NCBI GenBank assembly: GCA_011390465.1
Contig: JAABSH010000042.1
Coordinates: 1 to 32,768, forward strand
Source: Desulfobacteraceae bacterium
Lineage (GTDB): Bacteria; Desulfobacterota; Desulfobacteria; Desulfobacterales; Desulfosalsimonadaceae
Direction: 5' to 3'
Length of the DNA stretch: 32,768 nucleotides
The notes beneath the pieces were generated by a model. The model ran no database searches, was not told where the DNA came from, and was given only the letters and a program-made list of their open reading frames with translations. The position numbers and the translations under genes were made by a program. Every line of letters starts with the position of its first letter. Position 1 is the stretch's first letter. Of the stretch, positions 26,383-32,768 are shown in pieces.

Positions 26383-26784
26383 ATGATAAAACACAAGTTA
26401 AGCTATAGGAAACAGAAAATTTTTTCAGGGGTGGCGGTTTTTGTCTTTTTTCTGCTGATCCTGGCGCTCCGCGCCTTTTCAACGGATTATATTGAAACCG
26501 TAGATGACCCGGCTTTTGAAAAACGCATCCGCCCGGCAGTGGTTTTTTATCATGACGACCATAATGACCGGGCCGGGATAGACGACTGCAGCGTGTGTCA
26601 TCATGTTTATGAAAACGGCATCAAAACAGCGGACATGTCCGTGGGCATGGCCTGCTCCGACTGCCACATGAGCGGGCCGGCGGCGGCGCCCGATCTGATC
26701 CGGGTGTATCATCTTCAGTGCCGCGGCTGCCATCTGAGCGAGCAGGCCGGCCCGGTAACATGTGGAGGGTGCCATAAAAAATAA
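26383..26784 (+). CDS. tmcA: Tetraheme cytochrome c3, type II (TmcA)
   Basis: A 133-residue periplasmic cytochrome with an N-terminal signal/anchor (about residues 12-31). Four CxxCH heme-binding motifs are present: CSVCH (69-73), CSDCH (91-95), CRGCH (113-117) and CGGCH (127-131). Further histidines at H57 and H60 (FYHDDH), H74 and H110 supply the sixth ligands, giving the four bis-His hemes of class III cytochromes. The acidic type II member TmcA takes electrons from type I cytochrome c3 and hydrogenases. I prefer ATG 26383, eight bases after GGAA, over ATG 26377. It lies 102 bases after tmcB, a wider gap than elsewhere in the operon. Confidence 0.92.
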   Translation: MIKHKLSYRKQKIFSGVAVFVFFLLILALRAFSTDYIETVDDPAFEKRIRPAVVFYHDDHNDRAGIDDCSVCHHVYENGIKTADMSVGMACSDCHMSGPAAAPDLIRVYHLQCRGCHLSEQAGPVTCGGCHKK

Positions 26785-26896
26785 ATTCATCCATATCAAG
26801 CTGATTTATTAAGAGGGGATTTTCTGTTTACCGGTAGCTTCAGCCCCGGTAGCCCCCCCCTTCAACTACCAGGAACCGTCAGGCAGGAGGAAAAAA

Positions 26897-28540
26897 ATGG
26901 CTCAAAAAAATTATCAGCCTGGAGAATGCTATGATTATCCCCTTATTATCAAAAAACTGCTGAACACCCCATTGATTTACGCGCCGCAACAGGAAATTGT
27001 TTACCGGGATCAGCAGCGGTATACCTACGCGGAACTGAACACGCGCATCCACCGGCTGGCCAGTGCGCTTGAAGGTTTCGGCATCAACGCCGGGGATGTG
27101 GTGGCGGTCTTTGATTATGACAGCAACCGGTATCTGGAAGCATTTTTTGCCGTGCCCATGATGGGGGCCGTATTGCAGACAGTGAACTGGCGCCTGTCCG
27201 CGGAGCAGATTCTGTATACCTTGAACCATGCGGAAGCCCGGATGATCCTGATCAATTCGGAATTTCTCCCCATTCTGGAAAACCTGCAAGGCAAGCTTGA
27301 AACCGTTAAAAAGATCGTCATTATCTCTGAAGACGGCGCGCCCCCGGAAACCCGCCTGGCGTTTGACGGCGTTTACGAAGACATGCTGGCCGGTGCGGCA
27401 GCAGCATATGATTTTCCGGATCTGGACGAGAACACCCGGGCCACCACTTTTTATACCACCGGCACCACCGGCGATCCCAAGGGCGTGCATTTCACTCACC
27501 GCCAGCTGGTGCTGCACACCCTTTCCGTGGCCATCGCGGCCGGGTCTTACGAAACCATCGGCCGGTTCCGGTCTGATGATGTTTATATGCCGCTTACCCC
27601 CATGTTTCACGTTCACGCCTGGGGCATCCCCTATGTGGCCACCCTTCTGGGGGTCAAACAGGTGTATCCGGGCAAATACGAGCCCCCTATGCTGCTCAAA
27701 CTCATTGCCGGTGAACAGGTTACGTTTTCCCATTGCGTCCCCACCATTCTTCAGATGATTGTTACCAGTCCCGCGGTCAAACAGTTTGATCTGTCCAAAT
27801 GGAAAGTGATCATCGGCGGCGCGGCCCTTTCCCGGGGCCTGGCCAAAGCGGCCCGGGGCATCGGCATGACGGTTTACACCGGCTACGGCATGTCCGAAAC
27901 CTGCCCGGTCATCAGTCTGGGGATGCCGACCACGGACAACCTGGATCTTGATGACGAGGCCATGCTGGATATTATTGTTAAAACCGGGCTGCCCATTCCG
28001 CTTTCAGAATTTGAAATTGTGGACGCCAATGACAACCCCCTTCCCCATGACGGGGCCACCACCGGTGAAGTGGTTTTCCGGACCCCCTGGCTGACCCAGA
28101 GCTACTACAAAGCCCCGGACAAAACCAAAGATTTATGGCGCAACGGCTGGCTTCACAGCGGGGATGTGGGGCATATTGATAAAAAGGGGTATCTGCAGAT
28201 TACGGACCGGATCAAGGATGTGATTAAAAGCGGGGGCGAGTGGGTGTCTTCCCTGGATTTGGAAAATATCATGAGCCAGCATGAAGCGGTCTCCGAATCC
28301 GCGGCCATTGGCGCGCCGGATGAAAAATGGGGAGAGCGGCCCATGATGATCGTGGTGCTGAAACCCGAGTTTCAGGGAAAAATCACGGCCGAAGACCTGA
28401 AAGCCCATATGCAGAAAGCCGCGGACAGCGGAAAACTGCCCCGTTACGGCGTGCCGGAACGCTACGAGTTTGTAGAATCACTGGAAAAAACCAGCGTGGG
28501 CAAGCTCAACAAAAAAGTCATGCGGGAAATTTATAAATAA
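26897..28540 (+). CDS. Long/medium-chain fatty acid-CoA ligase (AMP-forming)
   Basis: A 547-residue member of the ANL superfamily that activates a carboxylic acid through an acyl-adenylate and joins it to CoA. The phosphate-binding loop is FYTTGTTGDPKGV; YTGYGMSETCPV is motif A5; GWLHSGDVGHIDKKGYLQITDRIKDVIKSGGEWVS (in segments) holds the hinge aspartate and arginine; and the catalytic lysine is in SVGKLNKK near the end. Similarity is to fatty-acyl-CoA synthetases, so beta-oxidation of fatty acids or related compounds, common in complete-oxidising sulfate reducers, is the likely role. An excellent ribosome site (GGAGG) precedes ATG 26897. It probably has its own promoter in the 112-base gap after tmcA. 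Confidence 0.9.
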   Translation: MAQKNYQPGECYDYPLIIKKLLNTPLIYAPQQEIVYRDQQRYTYAELNTRIHRLASALEGFGINAGDVVAVFDYDSNRYLEAFFAVPMMGAVLQTVNWRLSAEQILYTLNHAEARMILINSEFLPILENLQGKLETVKKIVIISEDGAPPETRLAFDGVYEDMLAGAAAAYDFPDLDENTRATTFYTTGTTGDPKGVHFTHRQLVLHTLSVAIAAGSYETIGRFRSDDVYMPLTPMFHVHAWGIPYVATLLGVKQVYPGKYEPPMLLKLIAGEQVTFSHCVPTILQMIVTSPAVKQFDLSKWKVIIGGAALSRGLAKAARGIGMTVYTGYGMSETCPVISLGMPTTDNLDLDDEAMLDIIVKTGLPIPLSEFEIVDANDNPLPHDGATTGEVVFRTPWLTQSYYKAPDKTKDLWRNGWLHSGDVGHIDKKGYLQITDRIKDVIKSGGEWVSSLDLENIMSQHEAVSESAAIGAPDEKWGERPMMIVVLKPEFQGKITAEDLKAHMQKAADSGKLPRYGVPERYEFVESLEKTSVGKLNKKVMREIYK

Positions 28541-28541
28541 T

Positions 28542-28575
28542 AAAAATCCTGGCCCACAGGACCAGGTTTTTATTT
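28542..28575. terminator. Bidirectional intrinsic terminator between convergent genes
   Basis: CCTGG (28548-28552) and CCAGG (28562-28566) form a stem preceded by AAAAAT and followed by TTTTTATTT. Read either way, the stem is followed by a U tract, so it can end both the acyl-CoA ligase transcript and the leftward radical SAM operon, whose last codon is at 28587. Confidence 0.75.
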
Positions 28576-28586
28576 CAGAATAAAAA

Positions 28587-30503
28587 TCAACAGGTTGTAT
28601 ATCCAGGCACTGATGGTTGGGCATACTGCCGGGCAGGGACCGCAAGGCTTAGATAAACGTCACCGGCTTCAAACATCAACCCCTTATCTGTCATTAATTT
28701 TAAAAAAGACCGGATTTTCGCCGCTGCCAGAGGGGCGAACCGGTCTTTTATCGTTTCAAACCGCTGCTGACAGGTGCAGAACAGGTATATTTTTCTGGAG
28801 GTGCCTTCCAGCCGGTGAGTGGCAGGGGCACCGGTGATTCGCCGTTCCCGCAGAATCAGAAACGCCCCCCCGTCATGGAGGGTCAGGATGGGATCGCTAT
28901 ACGGTTCCGCGTGCAGTTTGCGGTAATCGGCCTGCCATGAAGTTACAGCATGGATCACCGGCTGCCACAGGGTTTTTTGTTTTTGTTTGTCTCCGCGGTA
29001 ATTCTGGCTCATGAACCGCACCTGCCGGCAGATGGGTTCGGGAAACAGTGTTTTGTGATGGGGATGGTTGCAAATCGCTGTCAGGCCGAAATCCCGGGGA
29101 TTTTCCCACACCGGGCTGCCCATGCCAAGCCAGAAACGGACGGTTTGCGGCGGCCGGAAGAACCGGGCAAAACCAATGGCCCGAAGGGTTTCTTCCACAT
29201 CAGCGGCATCGCTTCCCGGAAAATGCAGGATCAGGTTGGCGGTGTTTTGAATGCCTAAGGCCTCGCAGTGCTTCATGATTTCCATGTTATCCATGGCGGT
29301 GGTGCCCTTGTTCAGTTTTTTTAGCAGTCTGGAGCTGAGGGCTTCGATGCCGATCTGCACTTCCTCTACCCCGGCGGCTGCCAGGGTTTCCAGCATGGTA
29401 TAGGGGGTGGCGGCCCGCAGTTCTCCGAAAAAATGAAAGTCTTTGCCTGTGGCACCCAGGGCCGTGAAGATTTCAGAGCTTTGCTTTGGCGGCAGCACAT
29501 TGTCCATAAACGCCACGGACAGGACTTTGTGTTTTTCACTCAACGCGGTCACTTCATGGATTACCTGCCGGGCGCTCTTGGTGCGGTAGCCTTGCCACTG
29601 AAGGTTTAAATTACAGAAAGCGCATCCTGAGGGCCGGTTTTGGCGGTTGGGGCCGGTTCCGGCGGACCGCCACCAGCATCCCCGGGAGGCTTCCAGGGGC
29701 AGAGTAGGAAAAAACTGGTTTTCCGGGGGAAATCCGGCCAGAAGGCGAAAATAATCTGAAAAATCCGGTGCCGGCAGCCCTTTGAGATCGGGCAGCTGGG
29801 AAAATTCGTTTGCATCCGGATCCGTTGCGGGGGTTCGGGACACAATACCGCCGCCCGAAGGCATGCTCCGCACCTGGCCCTGGTGTTTTAAATACCGCAT
29901 GATCCGGGTCAGGGGCAGCTCTCCTTCACCGGTTACCATAAGATCAATTTCCGGAAACGCCGCCAGCAGATCCCCTGCCGTGTGTCCGCCGATAATGGCG
30001 CCGCCGGCAATAAGGGGCAGGTCCGGGGCTGTCTGCCGGATTTTTTGGATAAAATAAAGGGACGCGGTCAATTGACACAGGCACACGGAAAAACCCGCCA
30101 GATCCAGGCTCTGCCAGTGGGTCTGGCGGATAAAGGCATCTGTTGCGGTTTTGACCTTTTGTACCAGTTCTGAAAAGTCGATTTGTGCCAGGGCTGTGTG
30201 CTGTTTGGCCTGCTTCCGGAAAAAGGCGCTGATGCGCGCCTCCCGCTCCGGATAGAGCAGGGCCGCATAAACGCTTTCCGCCGGCCAGGTATTTCTGGAA
30301 AGGGCCTGATAGACCGGGTATCCGATGGCCCTGGCAAGGCTCAGGAAAAAATGATGGCTGGCGACATCCAGCTCCGGCAACGCGTTTTTCAGATAGGCTT
30401 TTAGCACGCCCAGCTGAATTGAAGGGCGGCTGAACACAGGCCAGGGCGCTGATACCAGCGCAATCTGGTGTGAATATTTTTTTTCCGGCACGGGGGTTGC
30501 CAA
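28587..30503 (-). CDS. B12-binding radical SAM protein, RiPP-maturation C-methyltransferase-like
   Basis: About 638 residues. An N-terminal cobalamin-binding-like domain (IALVSAPWPVFSRPSIQLGVLKAYL; later LPLIAGGAIIGGHTAG and VTGEGE) is followed by a radical SAM barrel opening EASRGCWW. The cluster cysteines are C276, C294 and C297, spaced CX17CX2C instead of CX3CX2C; the SRGCWW and CAFCNLN halves match the RiPP-maturation type, with an insertion between. Later signatures include FMDNVL, QIGIEALS and LILHFPG. I place the start at TTG 30503 because AAAGGAGAG ends five bases before it; the frame stays open back to GTG 30650, overlapping the upstream gene. The family uses SAM and cobalamin to methylate unreactive carbons in peptides. 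No precursor peptide is visible nearby. Confidence 0.78.
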   Translation of the reverse strand: MATPVPEKKYSHQIALVSAPWPVFSRPSIQLGVLKAYLKNALPELDVASHHFFLSLARAIGYPVYQALSRNTWPAESVYAALLYPEREARISAFFRKQAKQHTALAQIDFSELVQKVKTATDAFIRQTHWQSLDLAGFSVCLCQLTASLYFIQKIRQTAPDLPLIAGGAIIGGHTAGDLLAAFPEIDLMVTGEGELPLTRIMRYLKHQGQVRSMPSGGGIVSRTPATDPDANEFSQLPDLKGLPAPDFSDYFRLLAGFPPENQFFPTLPLEASRGCWWRSAGTGPNRQNRPSGCAFCNLNLQWQGYRTKSARQVIHEVTALSEKHKVLSVAFMDNVLPPKQSSEIFTALGATGKDFHFFGELRAATPYTMLETLAAAGVEEVQIGIEALSSRLLKKLNKGTTAMDNMEIMKHCEALGIQNTANLILHFPGSDAADVEETLRAIGFARFFRPPQTVRFWLGMGSPVWENPRDFGLTAICNHPHHKTLFPEPICRQVRFMSQNYRGDKQKQKTLWQPVIHAVTSWQADYRKLHAEPYSDPILTLHDGGAFLILRERRITGAPATHRLEGTSRKIYLFCTCQQRFETIKDRFAPLAAAKIRSFLKLMTDKGLMFEAGDVYLSLAVPARQYAQPSVPGYTTC

Positions 30504-30506
30504 AGG

Positions 30507-30512
30507 CTCTCC
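30507..30512 (-). promoter_or_regulatory. Ribosome binding site deciding the radical SAM start
   Basis: GGAGAG (within AAAAAAGGAGAG on the - strand) sits five bases before TTG 30503. It is the only strong Shine-Dalgarno match in the 150 bases around the two candidate starts and supports a TTG start over GTG 30650. Confidence 0.65.
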
Positions 30513-30607
30513 TTTTTTCGGTTTCAGGTATTCGGTTTCAGGGTTTTCTGCCGTATGTGCGCAGGCCGATAACACGGCAGATGCGGTGACCGGCGGCGGC
30601 TTACAGG

Positions 30608-32260
30608 TTAGGCAGCGAATTTTTTGCCGGTATACCGCCCTGATATGCACAGGGCGGCGGATGCGGCGGTAAATTCCGTCAGCTCCGGAAGGGAGAGGGG
30701 CTGGTTGAATCCGCCGAGATGCGGCCCGGTAAGAATCGTAATGTCATTTTTTCCTTTTTCAAAATCCCGGATCACCGCGTCCGTCATTCCCCGGCTGGCC
30801 AGAAATGTGTGAAATTCAGCCGCGTTCATGACGTTTTGCTCCGCCACCCGCAGAATTTCTTCCATATGCCGGTCCACGCCCATTTCTTCCACCAGCCGGG
30901 CGCTTATACGGCCCAGATCCATGGGAAAGGTGCCCTGAAATGCGGTTCCGGTGAATCCTTTATAATAATTTTTAAAAATATGGGTCACTGTGGTTTCCAG
31001 AAGCACCGGATCAAACAGATCCCGGGCATCCACCGGCCGGCCCGCCGCATCCCGGCCCACGCGGCCGGGGTCGGCGTTTCTGAAATAACTGCCGCTGACC
31101 AGCACCAGGCTGAAAATATGACTGCCGATGAGTTCATAAAGCCTGCGGTCGGAATCGCTGAACGCCATGAAATGTTCAAAATCCCGGATGCCGGTGCCGC
31201 CGATGTTGGGAAACCGGCAGGAATTCAGCCACTGGTCCAGGCGGCCGGCCCGGGGCCATTGGTAGAGACCCCCGTCATTGCGGCGGTGGCGCTGCACCCG
31301 GTTGTGAAACAGGGGAATGGGCGCGGTGTGAATAATGCCGGAACCGGCCAGCCTTCCCAGCAGCAGGGCATTTCGGGTGATGATTTCATAAAACCGTTGC
31401 GGCGGCAGTAAATCGTCGGGCAGGTGCTCATTGGGATAGAGAAAATATTCAGGGCTTGCCACAAACCCGATGACCGGCAGCCGGGTGTCAACTTCCGGAT
31501 TTTCAGGGGTTTCCAACGGCAGCTGGCGCAGGCGGAACAGAAAGCTGCTGGAAATTTTGATGGGCGAGGGAATTTGAAACCGGATATCCGGGCCGATAAG
31601 GTCTTGGGCGTGCCGTGCCAGAAAATCCATCCATATCCCTTCATGAAACAGCATTGCCGGGTCGTCTCCGGGCCGGGACATTTTAACCACCAGCACCGGG
31701 CTCTGATTTTCTGAAAACCAGACAAGGTTTCGGCCTTTCCATTCCATGGTCCCTTTTCCGGAAAAACCGCCCATGGCCAGAAGCTCGGGCCAGGAAGCCT
31801 CCGGAAAGCTGGAATCAGTTTGTAATCCGGACGCGCTTGAATTGTTTTCTGGTTTTTTGGGGAGTCCTGGGATGCAGGGCCCCCTGATTTCCAGCGGCAG
31901 GGTGCCAAGGGCCTGGGCCGCGGCATGAAAGGGTTTTTTCCGGTCTGCCTTCAGTATCCGGCGCAGGCAGGTTTCCGCCTGAAGGGCCAGTTGGTGGTCT
32001 GTTGTCCGGTGGATAAGGGCGCTCAGGGCATCCGCGGCTTTTTTGTACAGAAAATACGCCTGCCGCTGGCCGGCATGCTCTTTTCCGGACAAGACCTTTT
32101 CCAGGGCTGTAACGCTGGACGGCGCAACAATATCCGGCTGCTGATCAATAATAAACTGCAGGTTGGAGACGGCCATATACGTGGCCACAAAATCACTGCG
32201 TTTTTCCGTTAAATAACGCTCCGCATCCTGCCGATCTTTTTCCAGGCTATGGGTGTACAT
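30608..32260 (-). CDS. Kinase-fold protein, probably SidJ-related pseudokinase
   Basis: A 550-residue cytoplasmic protein. The first 125 residues are helical and repeat-like; from about 155 a kinase-like domain can be traced: K193 in VLVVKMS as the ATP-site lysine, E207 in LFHEGIW as the alpha-C glutamate, a catalytic-loop-like stretch GIIHTAPIPLFHNR (H311, H319, N320) without a canonical HRD aspartate, and IRDFEHF (D360) at the DFG position. I believe this is the group annotated as SidJ-related pseudokinases; Legionella SidJ is a calmodulin-dependent polyglutamylase. That name comes from memory of the family, not alignment. The downstream radical SAM gene shares the strand and follows within 104 bases, so they form an operon. 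No clear ribosome site is seen before ATG 32260. Confidence 0.6.
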   Translation of the reverse strand: MYTHSLEKDRQDAERYLTEKRSDFVATYMAVSNLQFIIDQQPDIVAPSSVTALEKVLSGKEHAGQRQAYFLYKKAADALSALIHRTTDHQLALQAETCLRRILKADRKKPFHAAAQALGTLPLEIRGPCIPGLPKKPENNSSASGLQTDSSFPEASWPELLAMGGFSGKGTMEWKGRNLVWFSENQSPVLVVKMSRPGDDPAMLFHEGIWMDFLARHAQDLIGPDIRFQIPSPIKISSSFLFRLRQLPLETPENPEVDTRLPVIGFVASPEYFLYPNEHLPDDLLPPQRFYEIITRNALLLGRLAGSGIIHTAPIPLFHNRVQRHRRNDGGLYQWPRAGRLDQWLNSCRFPNIGGTGIRDFEHFMAFSDSDRRLYELIGSHIFSLVLVSGSYFRNADPGRVGRDAAGRPVDARDLFDPVLLETTVTHIFKNYYKGFTGTAFQGTFPMDLGRISARLVEEMGVDRHMEEILRVAEQNVMNAAEFHTFLASRGMTDAVIRDFEKGKNDITILTGPHLGGFNQPLSLPELTEFTAASAALCISGRYTGKKFAA

Positions 32261-32333
32261 TTTTTATAAAAACCAACGAGTCACTTAGTGTTTTGATACA
32301 ACCGTAAAAAGTCGGAAATCGATTTCTCTCGTC

Positions 32334-32353
32334 ATTCCCGCGAAAGCGGGAAT
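32334..32353. repeat. REP-like palindrome with GAAA loop
   Basis: ATTCCCGCGAAAGCGGGAAT is a perfect 8-bp stem closed by GAAA. It continues as AATCCAG (32351-32357), mirrored by CTGGATT at 32373-32379. Palindromes of this exact style (GTCATTCCCGC...GCGGGAATCCAG) are widely dispersed intergenic repeats in many proteobacteria. Confidence 0.85.
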
Positions 32354-32412
32354 CCAGCAATTCCAATATGCTCTGGATTCTGCACAAGTCCGGTTATCCG
32401 CCTCAAGTCAGA

Positions 32413-32489
32413 CCGGTCGGCACGGTGGCCAACCCTACACAGTCCGGAGATTTCGACCGGTTCGTAGGGCAGGCCACCGTGCCTGCCGG
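32413..32489. repeat. Long imperfect inverted repeat, MITE-like
   Basis: The arm GGCACGGTGGCC (32419-32430) pairs perfectly with GGCCACCGTGCC (32472-32483); CCCTAC (32433-32438) pairs with GTAGGG (32464-32469); and CCGG at 32413-32416 pairs with CCGG at 32486-32489. About 22 pairs enclose a loop of some 25 bases. No transposase is present, so it is either a non-autonomous element or a dispersed intergenic repeat. Confidence 0.8.
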
Positions 32490-32672
32490 AAATGAAATAA
32501 TGGTCTTTATTGTGTAGCAACTTGAGTTAAGTGGATAACCAAATAATTTTTTTAACCCGCGGCCCAAAAGATTGGCAAGAAGAATATGAAGACAGTATGT
32601 TGATTTTATCCTTTGTTTTATCCCTGTTTTGATTTGATTTTACGCTGCTGACCATGATAATCAGTGGTTGCC

Positions 32673-32768
32673 ACGGTTCGGTTTTTACGATTCGGCTTTC
32701 ACGGCCCGGTTTTTAGGGTCCGGTTTTTATGACCCGGCGTCTATAATCCGGTTTTTATGATTTGGCCG
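32673..32768. repeat. 14-bp tandem repeat array, running off the window
   Basis: Seven successive units of 14 bases begin at 32673, 32687, 32701, 32715, 32729, 32743 and 32757 (the last cut at base 12 by the window edge). The consensus is A-Y-G-R-Y-C-C-G-G-T-T-T-T-T, with GG at positions 8-9 constant. A more degenerate unit may precede at 32659. The period is not a multiple of three and stops occur in frame, so it is not coding. Confidence 0.85.

Larger units (their letters stand above)
32261..32768. other. Non-coding repeat-rich region at the right edge
   Basis: About 508 bases with no supportable gene. The only sizeable frame (about 62 codons on the - strand, 32332-32520) is composed of the inverted repeats themselves and has no ribosome site. 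The region holds the promoter area of the pseudokinase operon, a GAAA-loop palindrome, a long imperfect inverted repeat, and a 14-bp tandem array at the end. Confidence 0.7.

Noticed and set aside
24775..26394. A 539-codon open frame on the - strand opposite tmcB and tmcA.
   Set aside because: It is antisense to genes with clear ferredoxin and heme motifs, has a composition typical of shadow frames in GC-rich DNA, and shows no recognisable domain.
28575..28592. The radical SAM protein ends in Cys followed by TGA, with a hairpin downstream, suggesting a selenocysteine tail.
   Set aside because: Read-through would add only three residues (FLF) before another TGA, the hairpin is better explained as the bidirectional terminator, and the tail does not match any selenoprotein tail I know.
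32332..32520. A 62-codon - strand frame as a possible precursor peptide for the radical SAM system.
   Set aside because: It is a translation of the palindromic repeats, lacks a ribosome site and lies upstream of the operon with no leader-like features.
32673..32768. The right-edge array as a CRISPR.
   Set aside because: Units are 14 bases, directly adjacent and degenerate, with no unique spacers.

Overview
The window looks like chromosome of a sulfate-reducing Desulfobacterota (probably Desulfobacterales). The main evidence is a complete Tmc transmembrane redox complex (TmcD, TmcC, TmcB and the tetraheme cytochrome TmcA), which is typical of sulfate reducers, beside a full Gram-negative lipid A/LPS programme. 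The assignment rests on gene content and protein style only; no rRNA or tRNA is present.

Layout: 1-1546 is the end of a type IV pilus block (3' end of pilC, then a PilS-like sensor kinase), closed by an intrinsic terminator near 1684-1727. 1764-19719 is one nearly continuous + strand run devoted to the envelope: lysS, lolC/E, lolD, bamA, skp/ompH, lpxD, fabZ, lpxA, lpxI, a Gfo/Idh (GnnA-like) oxidoreductase, lpxB, msbA, lptF, lptG, lpxK and a small LPS-kinase-like protein. Short gaps and overlaps suggest co-transcription. Together these make the lipid A core (LpxA/D/I/B/K), flip it (MsbA), export LPS (LptF/G), release lipoproteins (LolCD) and insert outer-membrane proteins (BamA, Skp). 19732-22526 on the - strand holds an isoprenylcysteine/PEMT-type membrane methyltransferase, kdsB (CMP-Kdo synthesis) and waaA (Kdo transfer), which supply the next step of LPS assembly. 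22942-26784 is tmcDCBA. 26897-28540 is an acyl-CoA ligase. 28587-32260 on the - strand is a two-gene operon: a kinase-fold protein that I think is SidJ-related, followed by a cobalamin-type radical SAM protein resembling RiPP-maturation C-methyltransferases. 32261-32768 is non-coding and repeat-rich.

The points most worth a second look are: (i) waaA is interrupted by a single in-frame TGA at a normally glycine position inside its most conserved motif, with perfect continuation afterwards and a SECIS-like hairpin downstream, so it is a recoding candidate, a nonsense mutation or a sequence error; (ii) the pseudokinase/radical-SAM pair, which has no visible substrate peptide and an unusually spaced cluster motif (CX17CX2C); (iii) a GnnA-like oxidoreductase in the lpx cluster without its GnnB partner; (iv) a 14-bp tandem repeat array running off the right edge, beside nested inverted repeats.
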